Source: Bacteroidota bacterium (GTDB taxonomy: Bacteria; Bacteroidota; Bacteroidia; Chitinophagales; Chitinophagaceae). Taken from it: 64,000 nucleotides of DNA. A program made the translations under genes and the position numbers. The notes under the pieces are model-generated. The model was not told the origin of the DNA, searched no databases, and was given only the letters and a program-made list of their open reading frames with translations. Positions 47,574-58,081 of this stretch are shown piece by piece. Position 1 is the stretch's first letter. The number at the start of each line of letters is the position of its first letter. Location of the stretch: contig JAFDZS010000010.1 of NCBI GenBank assembly GCA_018266775.1, positions 1 through 64,000 of the forward strand, given 5' to 3'.

Positions 47574-50500
47574 ATGAAAAGAATAGCAACCCTTTTGCTG
47601 TTTTCACTCTCCGTACTATCAGCAAGCAGTCAACAAACCAACAAAACCGAAAAAAAATACCAGGGGCTTTTATGGGAAATTACCGGCAATGGGCTTACCA
47701 AACCCAGTTACCTGTTTGGTACCATGCATGTAAGCAACAAACTCGCTTTTCACCTTGCCGATTCTTTTTATTATGCCATTAAAAGTGTAGATGTAGTGGC
47801 ATTGGAAACCAACCCCGCCAACTGGCAGGACGATTTTACCAACACCAGCACCAGCAACTCCCGTTACAGCGCTTATGATTATTTCCGTTTTTTAGATGTG
47901 CCCAACGATTACCTGCGCAAAAAGACTTTTGCACTGGACCGTTACGAGGGCAATATAAAACTGGCATTGGCCACCGAACCGGCCATGATTAATGGCATGC
48001 TGTACCGCACTTATAACCAGGGTGCAGATTTTGAAGAAGACACTTACCTGGATATGTACATTTTTCAAACCGGCAGTAAACTGGGTAAGAAAATGACGGG
48101 CGTGGAAAATTTTGAAGAAAGTGAAAAACTGGTGGCAGAAGCGTATAAAGATGAGGCGAAAGAAAGACGCAGTGGTAAAAGGGAAGAAAATGATTATAAT
48201 TATGAAGACTATATTAAATCGCCCTATACTATAGAAGATGCTTACCGTAAAGGCGACCTCGACTTGCTGGACAGTATGGAAAACCGGCAGTTTGGCAGTA
48301 AAGCCTTCCTCGAAAAATTCCTGTACAAAAGAAATGAAATCCAGGCCAACTCTATTGACTCCATCGTTAAAAGCAAATCTTCTCTTTTTGTTGGTGTGGG
48401 CAGTGCACATTTACCCGGTAAACGGGGTGTTATTGAATTGTTGCGTAAAAAAGGGTACAAACTGCGCCCGGTTAAAATGGGAGAACGTGACGGACAACAG
48501 AAAGATGTGATTGATAAAATAAGAGTGCCGGTAAGCTTTAAAACTATCAGTGCTGATGACCAGTTTTTTACAGTAGATATTCCAGGTAATAAGATGTACA
48601 GCTTCAGTAAACTGGAAGACCTTAATACCAGGCAATATGCTGATATGGGCAATGGCGCATACTACGTGGTAAGCCGGGTTAAAACAGACGGTATACTGAT
48701 TGGTGACAATGAGAATGCCGTGTATAAAAAATTAGACAGCCTTTTGTACGAGAACATACCGGGAAAGATTGTACGTAAAACGGCCATCACCAAAAATGGA
48801 TATAAAGGGTTTGATGTAGTGAACCGGACAAGGAGGGGCGATATTCAGCGGTATAATATTTTTGTTACATCTTATGAAGTACTTTTTTTCAAAATAAGCG
48901 GTATTGGAGATTATGTGAATGAAGGTACTGAAGCCGATCATTTTTTTAATTCTGTGAGCCTTAAACCTGCAGCCGGCAGCAGCTGGACAACATTCAGCCC
49001 TGCTACAGGCGGCTTCCAGGTATTTATGCCGCAAACACCGGTACTCCAAAAAGATTTTGATAACGACAGGCTGGAATATAATGCTGTGGACAGTAAAGAA
49101 AATATCAGCTACAGCCTGATGAAGGCCAATATTCAAAATTATGGTTTTATTGAAGAAGATACTTTTGACCTTACACTGATGGGGGAAAGTTTTGCAGCCG
49201 GCAACGGTGTGGAAAAAGAGATCAGCCACCAGTTAGGTAAGTGGCAGGGCTATCCGGTGCTGAACAGTAAATACAAACATAAAGATGGCTCCACCAGCAC
49301 AGTACGCTTTTTACTGCAGGGGCCTAACTATTATGCACAGGTGGCGCATTACAATACGGAAACCAAGAATGTAAAACAGTATTTCGATTCGTTCAGGATC
49401 GTTCCTTATGTTTATCCCGAAGCAAAGCTTCGTACCGATACTTCTCTTCACTTTACCGTGCAGTCGCCCATATTCCCAACAGGAAAAAAACAAAATGAAC
49501 TGGCTGATTACCTGAAAAATGTTCTTGATGAATATGGCGGCGATGATGAAAGCAGTATACCCAAATTTGGTATGAAGCTGATTGGGAACGATACAATTGG
49601 TGAAAAAATATTTGTGGCGTGGGCAAGGCCTAATGAAAAAATGAAGGCTAAAGATTCTGCAGATTTATTTTCTTTTAATAACATGAACCTTGGTTCGTCC
49701 GAAGGCAAAAAGCAAACCTACCTGTACCTGAAAAAAGATAGTGGCATTACTGATAAAGGCGTTCGATACATGTTTCAGCAGGTAACTGATACCAACAGCA
49801 GCCGTACTATTATTTCAAAAGGGTTTTATAAAAACGGTAACTACTTTGCGGTGATAACATTAACGGATACGTTAACACCACAAAGCAGTTTTCTTACCAG
49901 CTTTTTTTCCACATTCAAAGTGGCGGATACACTGAAGGGAGAATCGCCTTTTGCTAAAGATAATACGGCCTTCTTTAAAGATTTCAACAGTACAGACAGT
50001 GCCACTCATGCAAAAGCAATCAAGCGGTTTAGTACAATGACGTTCGATTCTGCCGATGTACCTGCATTAAAAAAAGTGATTGATACCCTGAGCTGGAAAT
50101 CAAAAAATTACCTGCAGCTGAAACAAAAGTTTATTAAAGCATTGCCCGATACAAAGGACAGCAACCTTGTGCCGTATCTCAAACAACTGTATGTGGCTGC
50201 AAAAGATACTGCCGATTTGCAGAATGCTGTTCTAAGCAGCCTTCTTGAAATGAGAACGACGGGCTCTTTTACCGCTTTTAAAGACCTGGTGATTACTGAA
50301 CCACCAGTGGTAACCTCGGAAAGTGGTTCTTCACGCTACCAGTATGATTACAGTGATTTGTTAAACAGGAGCGCTTTATCTATGCTGAGGGCTGCAACCA
50401 AACGCATGAAGAGCAATTCATCGGATGATGACCACGACTGGTACCCGCTTTATGATACATTATCGCTTTCTAAAGTGGTTTTTCCCGACATTCTGCAGCT

Positions 50501-51408
50501 CATCAACCTGGATGATTATAAAAGCGAAATTATGAACCTGTTAAGCGCTATGGCAGACAGTGGTTACGTGGGAATGAAGGACTATGAATCATACTTTGCC
50601 AAGTTTTATGTGGAAGCTAAACAGGAATTGAAAAAGGAAAGAGCAGCTGAAAGCCAGCAGGCGATTGCAAAGGCAGAGAAAGCAAATGTTGCCGATAAGG
50701 ATGACGATGACAGCGGCAATAAAGACAGTGATGACAATAATGACGACCTTGAGCAATATGCCGTTTTGCTGATGCCGTTCTGGGATAAAAACCCCGGGGT
50801 GCCTGTTTTCTTCAACGATATTATGAAACTTAAGAACAAACAGATCAGGTTTAATATTATGCTGTTGTTGCTGAGAAATAAAAAGCCTGTTTCAGATTCA
50901 CTCATCAATGCTTATGCCGCAGACGATGAATACCGTATAGACCTGTTCCGCAAATTGAAGAAAGCAAAACTGCTGGATAAATTTCCTGCAAAGTATTATA
51001 ACCAGGCAGACCTGGTACGTAGTGCGTTGTACAATGAAGGATCATCATATAACAGGGCAGATACACTCGTTTACCTGGATAAATTACCAGCCGTAAGCGG
51101 CAATAAAAAGGGGGTGGTGTATTTCTATAAGTATAAATCTAAAAAAGAATCAAAAAAATGGTATATCAAAACATTCGGACTGCAACCGGAAAATGTGAAA
51201 GAGTTTGACGACGATAACGATGATTATGATATGTACCAGAATTATAGTTACAGCGAAAACCTGGATAATAAACTGGATGACACCAAACCTGTTAAGGAGC
51301 AATTACAGAAACTGTTGAAAATACTGCAATACAAACAGCACCCGGCTGCGGAAATGTTTTACCGTAACAATTATGATGATGATGTGAAGGATATTATTAC
51401 GGAACGTA

Positions 51409-51434
<26 letters not shown>
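47574..51434 (+). CDS. Giant TraB/GumN-fusion secreted protein
   Basis: A 1286-residue protein with a signal peptide ending SASSQ at residue 19. Residues 27-300 are a TraB/GumN (erythromycin-esterase-like metalloprotease) domain: SYLFGTMHVS near residue 45, VVALETNP near 76 and LFVGVGSAHLPGKRGVIELL near 268. From about 310 three related units of 145-160 residues follow, beginning near 311, 472 and 619 with patterns of the WTTFSPATGGFQVFMP type and ending with FFxSF-like strands. From about 795 to the end the protein is helical and Lys/Asp-rich, with an acidic run near 1045. TraB alone is usually about 300 residues, so this is a large fusion. It overlaps the convergent ABC gene by 26 bp. Confidence 0.85.
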
Positions 51435-53154
<1,720 letters not shown>

Positions 53155-53179
53155 AGGGGGTGTTTTTTCAAATGGATAT

Positions 53180-53320
53180 GGGATGGTGAATGGTCAATGG
53201 TCAATGGTGAATAGTGAATAAGCAAAACCATTAAACCAATTAACCAGTAAACTAATTAACTATCAACTTTTAACTTTCAACTTTTAACCTTCAACTTTTA
53301 ACTTTCAACTTTTAACCTTC
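53180..53320. repeat. AT-rich repeats downstream of amn
   Basis: GGTGAATGGTCAATGGTCAA-type repeats (about 53183-53220) are followed by AACCAATTAACCAGTAAACT and then by four copies of a 14-bp unit CAACTTTTAACYTT (53264-53319). The first two blocks also occur, inverted, at 54665. Confidence 0.85.
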
Positions 53321-53324
53321 CACT

Positions 53325-54095
53325 TCAAAACCTCAAATGTCTTACCGTAAGCCCGTTATTAATCAATTGTTTTAATGAATCAATACCGATCCTCAGGTGG
53401 CGTTCAACAAAAACAGCGGTAACATTTTTATCACTGGCTTCAGTTTTTACACCTTCTGCAACCATTGGCTGGTCGCTCACCAATAATAACGCACCGGTTG
53501 GAATCCGATTATGAAAACCTACAGAAAAAATAGTGGCCGTTTCCATATCTATGGCATACGCCCTTACTTTTTCCAGATATGCTTTAAATTCTTCATCATG
53601 TTCCCAAACCCGCCTGTTGGTGGTATAAACAGTACCTGTCCAGTAATCAGTTTCGTAATCCCGGATGGTGGTCGATATCGCTTTCTGCAACATGAATGAT
53701 GGTAAAGCCGGAACAATAGGCGGAAAATAATCATTGCTGGTACCTTCCCCTCTCATGGCTGCAATGGGTAAAATTAAATCACCAATTTGATGTCGTTTCT
53801 TAAGTCCACCGCATTTACCTAAAAATAACACCGCTTTGGGGCTGATAGAACTTAAAAGGTCCATTATTGTGGCGGCACCGGGGCTACCCATCCCGAAATT
53901 GATGATGGTGATATTATTGGCTGTAGCACATTGCATGGGCCTGTCTTTACCAATTACCGGTACATTATTCCAGGCAGCAAACATTTCCACATAATTGCTG
54001 AAATTGGTTAAGAGAATATAGTGGCCAAAATTTTCCAATGCCTCACCGGTATAACGGGGCAGCCAGTTGTTTACGATTTCTTCTTTTGTCTTCAT
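53325..54095 (-). CDS. amn: AMP nucleosidase
   Basis: Splits AMP into adenine and ribose 5-phosphate. A 256-residue short form of the PNP/UDP family, common in Bacteroidota. FGMGSPGAATIMDLL near residue 68, FLGKCGGLKKRHQIGDLILP near 92, TTNRRVWEHDEEF near 158 and AYAIDMETATIFSVGF near 178 match, with MET in the substrate site. It is divergent from the next gene and its 3' side carries simple repeats. Confidence 0.92.
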   Translation of the reverse strand: MKTKEEIVNNWLPRYTGEALENFGHYILLTNFSNYVEMFAAWNNVPVIGKDRPMQCATANNITIINFGMGSPGAATIMDLLSSISPKAVLFLGKCGGLKKRHQIGDLILPIAAMRGEGTSNDYFPPIVPALPSFMLQKAISTTIRDYETDYWTGTVYTTNRRVWEHDEEFKAYLEKVRAYAIDMETATIFSVGFHNRIPTGALLLVSDQPMVAEGVKTEASDKNVTAVFVERHLRIGIDSLKQLINNGLTVRHLRF

Positions 54096-54230
54096 TGTTG
54101 TTAATCTGATTTTTTTCTGTCGTCAGTGCAGTATGTGAGTAATGGAAGGCTCAACACAACTTCATACCTTTGCTGCACCCTGCCTTCGGCAGTTACATTT
54201 TTTAAAATTACAAAATTCCCTGCAGCTTTG

Positions 54231-54671
54231 ATGATAAAGATTGATTACCCTTCCTTTAATTTCCGGATACAAAACCAGGAAGGCAGGGAAACAATTTTTG
54301 ATCCTTTCAGGAAAATATGGGTGGCATTAACCCCCGAGGAATGGGTGCGGCAGAATTTTCTGCAATACCTGGTTCAGGTTAAACAATACCCTGCTGCTTT
54401 GATTGCGGTGGAAAAGCAGATCAAACTGGGTGATATCAACAAGCGTTTTGATATTGTGGTGTATAACACGGCGTCCCAACCATGGATGATCATTGAATGT
54501 AAAGAAATGAATACACCACTTAACCAATCGGTGCTGAACCAGGTGTTAACATATAACATAACCATGCAGGTGCCGTACCTGGTAATTACCAACGGCAGCT
54601 ACTGCATGGCTTTTCAATGTGCAGAAAATGAGTTGAGGCAACTGGGAGAAATTCCGGTGAATGAGCATTAG
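54231..54671 (+). CDS. HsdR N-terminal-like nuclease-fold protein
   Basis: A 146-residue protein of the HSDR_N_2 type, found alone in many Bacteroidota. The PD-(D/E)xK pattern is seen as DINKRFDIVVYN near residue 72 and PWMIIECKEMN near 85, followed by a glutamine-bearing helix LNQSVLNQVLTYN, as in HsdR nuclease domains. No helicase or methylase is adjacent, so it is not a restriction system on its own. The ATG at 54231 begins the conserved domain. Function unknown. Confidence 0.88.
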   Translation: MIKIDYPSFNFRIQNQEGRETIFDPFRKIWVALTPEEWVRQNFLQYLVQVKQYPAALIAVEKQIKLGDINKRFDIVVYNTASQPWMIIECKEMNTPLNQSVLNQVLTYNITMQVPYLVITNGSYCMAFQCAENELRQLGEIPVNEH

Positions 54672-54752
54672 TTAACTGGTTAATCAGTCTGTTTGTTAAT
54701 TGGTTTAATGGTTTGTTTATTCACCATTGACCATTCACCATTGACTATTCAC
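54665..54752. repeat. AT-rich repeats, inverted copy of 53180-53255
   Basis: TTAACTGGTTAATCAGTCTG, then TTAATTGGTTTAATGGTTTG and ATTCACCATTGACCATTCAC. This is close to the reverse complement of the first part of the block at 53180, and similar in orientation to 3813-3880. It fills the space between two convergent genes. Confidence 0.8.
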
Positions 54753-54757
54753 ATACC

Positions 54758-55510
54758 TTAATACCTCATCTTCGGGCAGGCTACAGACGACTTACTCTTT
54801 TTACCGAAAGAATAAATAATACCAATACTGTGGCTTAAATAATGATCATTTTGTTTGGGGTTGGCAGCCTGGCTGAAGCCATCTAAATAATCTGTTCGGC
54901 TTAAACGGTAATTGGTTTCTGCAATGGCGGAAAAGTTATCATTGATGGTATACCGAACCCCTGCGCCAACAGGAATAACAGGAATAGCGCGGGGCAGTTT
55001 TTTAGCAATATCCGCGGCCAAACCAGCGGCCACATCAGAACCATCGCCAAATACAGTTCCGTCTAACTTACTCCAGTCTCTTTTAATATGAACAAATCCC
55101 AAACCGGCACCCGCAAAAACATAAGGTGCAAACCTTGGTTGCCGCGAAGCCATAATATTCCATACCCCCAGTACAGATAATTCAGTAAGTGGTGTAGTAA
55201 AGTTGAAATTGCGCTGCTGTCTCCATTCCGGGCTGGAGTATTTGGCATCATTGCCATACAATTTTCCGCGGGTAATGTTGAAACGTAACGAGAAGGAAGG
55301 GTTGATGATCCTGTACACATGCAAACCCAATTGTGGTTTTAATGTTTTGTAAGAACCTAAACGGCTGGGTGTAAGATCGCCCTGGTACACCAAAACACCT
55401 CCGCTTAAACCCACTTCATATTTAGACAGGTCTATTTGTGCATGCACAAAGGTGATGTGGAAACCGGTGAATACAACGGTAAGGGCTGAAATTTTGAATA
55501 CAGACTTCAT
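54758..55510 (-). CDS. Outer-membrane beta-barrel, PorG/DUF6089-like
   Basis: A 250-residue protein with a signal peptide ending FVHAQ at residue 25. YEVGLSGGVLVYQGDLTPSR and the following GLHVYRIINPSFSLRFNITRGKLYGNDAKY match the DUF6089 pattern seen in PorG-like proteins associated with type IX secretion. Barrel strands continue to IGIIYSFGKKSKSS. A direct role in secretion is inference. It is convergent with the HsdR-N-like gene. Confidence 0.82.
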   Translation of the reverse strand: MKSVFKISALTVVFTGFHITFVHAQIDLSKYEVGLSGGVLVYQGDLTPSRLGSYKTLKPQLGLHVYRIINPSFSLRFNITRGKLYGNDAKYSSPEWRQQRNFNFTTPLTELSVLGVWNIMASRQPRFAPYVFAGAGLGFVHIKRDWSKLDGTVFGDGSDVAAGLAADIAKKLPRAIPVIPVGAGVRYTINDNFSAIAETNYRLSRTDYLDGFSQAANPKQNDHYLSHSIGIIYSFGKKSKSSVACPKMRY

Positions 55511-55670
55511 TGGATTTACATTTTGAGGTGATACGATGTGTTGTCAATGTAGAAGTGTGCATTCGATAATTTGATTTTATAAATATGCTGCTGTATACCA
55601 GTATTAACCGCTGATGAATAGCTGGTAGTACAACTGTGCTGTTAAACAAAAGTGAAGAAATGAATTGTTG

Positions 55671-56630
55671 TTATAATAACCCTTCCAGTATGTTTGCGGA
55701 AGTATAAATAAGATCTGTTTCGTCCGTAATAATGCAGGAAATATCTTTATTATGTTCAGCCAGTTCCAGTCCGGCTGCAATACCCATAATGCTGATGGCT
55801 CTCACCAATGCAGCGGCAGCCACTGCATCGCTGCTTACAATACTGATGCTCTTAATTCCGCGTACAGGCATTCCCGTTTTATAGTCAATGATGGGCAGAA
55901 AATATTTTCCATTGATCAATACCGGTTTAATTTCATTGGCAGAAGAGGAAATAGTTTTATCACTGATACCGAGATAAGAAAAAGGCAGGTGTGCCTTTGC
56001 AGGATGAATACTGCTGATGGTCCATGAAGTATGGGCTTCATCAAAACCCCAGGCGGTAATATCGCCGCCAATATTGATGTACCCATCAGCTACGCCGTTT
56101 TGCTCCAGTAAATACTGGCTTCTTTCTGCTACATAACCTTTAACGATATCATCAAAAGATAAGCGCATACCTTTTTCTTTCAAAGCAATGGTGCATGCAT
56201 CGGCATTAATTTCAATGTTATTGTAATTAGCCAGCTTGGTGAACCGTTTTATAGTTTTTGTATCGGGGAAATGATTGTGCTGAAAAAAATAGTTCCAGAT
56301 TTTTTTTGCGGCCAGTGTGCCGGTAATATCAAATGCACCATTGGTGAGTTGTGATAATGCAACTGCACGAAGTGTTAACTGTACAATTTCCGCTGGTACT
56401 TTTACCGGGGCAATGCCTGCATTGCTGTTTACTGCGGCAATGCCGCTGCTGGCTGCATAAGGCGATAATAAATCATAAATGCGTTCTGTTTCATTTATTG
56501 CTGCATCAATACAGTTATTGGCCCACCCTTCTTCATCGGTGCCGGCCATAATGCCAAACTCAAAACGGGTATTGTGTAATTGTATACTGCGCTTGTATCT
56601 TACTTGAACAGGAATGGACGTATTGTACAT
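55671..56630 (-). CDS. apbE: ApbE-family FAD:protein FMN transferase
   Basis: Attaches FMN covalently to membrane flavoproteins such as Nqr/Rnf subunits. The 319-residue protein has AINETERIYDLLSPYAASSGIAAVN near residue 45, LSFDDIVKGYVAERS near 160 (DxxxKGY), INIGGDITAWG near 190 and PIIDYKTGMPVRGIKSIS near 250, all family landmarks. No lipobox is visible and the N-terminus is not strongly hydrophobic, so it may be cytoplasmic. The ATG at 56630 is used since the longer frame starts at TTG. The metal-binding alanine/aspartate/threonine set is roughly kept (IIDYKTG). Confidence 0.85.
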   Translation of the reverse strand: MYNTSIPVQVRYKRSIQLHNTRFEFGIMAGTDEEGWANNCIDAAINETERIYDLLSPYAASSGIAAVNSNAGIAPVKVPAEIVQLTLRAVALSQLTNGAFDITGTLAAKKIWNYFFQHNHFPDTKTIKRFTKLANYNNIEINADACTIALKEKGMRLSFDDIVKGYVAERSQYLLEQNGVADGYINIGGDITAWGFDEAHTSWTISSIHPAKAHLPFSYLGISDKTISSSANEIKPVLINGKYFLPIIDYKTGMPVRGIKSISIVSSDAVAAAALVRAISIMGIAAGLELAEHNKDISCIITDETDLIYTSANILEGLL

Positions 56631-56876
56631 GGCCGAACGGGTTAATGTTGATGATGATTGTATGCCTGAACACCTTGTTGCAATCAATTGAGACAATCAC
56701 GAAAGTGAATTGATTGTAATCCTCATGCCTGCTTCCGGTGTATCCATAATGCAGCTAAAATTGTTCCAAAAAAAGTTTTGTTACAGGGAACGGATTTTTG
56801 TTTTGTTAAATTAATGTTGTAACACCTAAGATTACACTTAATATACTGCGGGAAAAGTATCGGGCTGGTAAAATAG

Positions 56877-56902
56877 AGCAGGCTTATAGACATAAGCCTG
56901 CT
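56877..56902 (-). terminator. Hairpin after the His-rich lipoprotein gene
   Basis: AGCAGGCTTAT-AGAC-ATAAGCCTGCT, an 11-bp perfect stem, 17 bp after the stop on the minus strand. A short TATTTT follows. Confidence 0.6.
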
Positions 56903-56919
56903 TATGTTCGCCATTAAAC

Positions 56920-57372
56920 CTACTTAACCTTTATTATAATTGATGCTGAATCCTGGCCAATCCTGCAACCACCAAGGTGATTACCCCGTACATGCCAGAG
57001 ACTGTCTACATGATGATTCCATAAACTGTCTGCAAAATAATGGCCGCTGCTGTCGGCATGATTACAAACATGAACGGAATCTAAATCCAGCCCTCTTGCC
57101 CTTACACCCACCACATAATCCCCGGGCTGTGAAAAAGTGAAATAATTTGTTTTTTCTGTAGTAACGCCATAAGCTTCAGTAGTTGAAGCAGCAGGTGTTG
57201 CCGTCCAGCTTAAAGCATTTACATTTGTACTGGCTGTTACAGTTACGGTTTGCCCTACTGCTGCAGTTGTAGTGGATGCACTGAGTGAAATGCTGCTGGT
57301 ACCGGAATTGGATTTCTGGCAGGCTGTCATAATAGCTGCAACAAACAGGGTGCTGAACAGGATTTTTTTCAT
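56920..57372 (-). CDS. Lipoprotein with Ig/PKD-like fold and His-rich C-terminus
   Basis: A 150-residue lipoprotein with lipobox IMTAC (cysteine at residue 18). Residues 25-95 are a small beta-sandwich (ISLSASTTTAAVGQTVTVTAS, YFTFSQPGDYVVGVRARG) like a PKD/Ig domain. The part at residues 95-140 is inserted before the last strand and holds seven histidines and two cysteines (VHVCNHADSSGHYFADSLW, HHVDSLWHVRGNHLGGC), a probable metal-binding segment by composition. No named family. It is divergent from the second sigma gene. Confidence 0.7.
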   Translation of the reverse strand: MKKILFSTLFVAAIMTACQKSNSGTSSISLSASTTTAAVGQTVTVTASTNVNALSWTATPAASTTEAYGVTTEKTNYFTFSQPGDYVVGVRARGLDLDSVHVCNHADSSGHYFADSLWNHHVDSLWHVRGNHLGGCRIGQDSASIIIKVK

Positions 57373-57442
57373 AATTGTTTTTTTAGATGAATGTTAGCGG
57401 ATTTACTTATACTAAAAACACTGATGCGGAGTTATAAGATCA

Positions 57443-57478
57443 GGGTTGGGTATAGAAAAAAAATTTCTGTCCCAACCC
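57443..57478. promoter_or_regulatory. GGGTTGGG/CCCAACCC palindrome between lipoprotein and sigma genes
   Basis: Two 8-bp arms are 20 bp apart, with inner AGAAA and TTTCT, 44 bp upstream of the sigma ATG. It is either an operator for a divergent pair or a hairpin. No similar palindrome is found upstream of the first sigma gene. Confidence 0.45.
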
Positions 57479-57521
57479 AACCGTTTAACATTTATTTGAC
57501 ATCTACAGTACTGTCACCATT

Positions 57522-58079
57522 ATGCAAGAGCAGTTAAACCAGCTTATACAACTATGTATTAAAGGGGAAAGGCATTCCCAGAGCCGGTTGTACGGGCTGT
57601 TGGCTCCAAAGATGTTTGTAGTGTGCCTCCGCTATTCCAAAAGCAGGGAAGAGGCCGAAGAAACACTACAGGAAGGTTTTATGAAAGTATTTGAAAATTT
57701 ACATCAATTTAAATTTGCTGGGTCTTTTGAAGGCTGGGTACGAAAAATAATGGTGAATTGTGCATTACAGAAATACCGCGGTAAATCTCACCTGCATGCG
57801 GTGGTAAATATAGATGACGTGAAGACAGAAGATACCGGAACGGAAAATATTACATCCCAACTGGGAACCAAAGAACTGCTGCAATTGGTACAAACACTGC
57901 CCACTGCTTACCGTATGGTATTTAACCTGTATGTTTTTGAAGGCATGAAGCACCGCGAAATTGCCGACATGCTGGGTATTTCTGAAGGCACATCAAAATC
58001 CAATTTGTCTGATGCAAGAACCATACTTAAAAAAGCTGTTTTAAACAGCGCACAGATTGCTAAACAAAACATTAATTAA
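57522..58079 (+). CDS. RNA polymerase ECF sigma factor (locus 2)
   Basis: A 185-residue ECF sigma factor. Region 2 with CLRYSKSREEAEETLQEGFMKVF near residue 40, and region 4 with LPTAYRMVFNLYVFEGMKHREIADMLGISEGTSKSNL near 130. It resembles the factor at 8123 in both regions and in its gene context. The next gene starts 2 bp after the stop. The palindrome upstream may regulate it. Targets are unknown. Confidence 0.94.
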   Translation: MQEQLNQLIQLCIKGERHSQSRLYGLLAPKMFVVCLRYSKSREEAEETLQEGFMKVFENLHQFKFAGSFEGWVRKIMVNCALQKYRGKSHLHAVVNIDDVKTEDTGTENITSQLGTKELLQLVQTLPTAYRMVFNLYVFEGMKHREIADMLGISEGTSKSNLSDARTILKKAVLNSAQIAKQNIN

Positions 58080-58081
58080 TT

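Noticed and set aside
54231-54671. A complete type I restriction system
   Set aside because: Only the HsdR N-terminal-type domain is present; no HsdM, HsdS or helicase is adjacent, and such lone genes are common in Bacteroidota.
56723-56914. 63-codon minus-strand frame between apbE and the lipoprotein gene
   Set aside because: It runs through a strong hairpin that fits a terminator, has no family likeness and an unusual composition.
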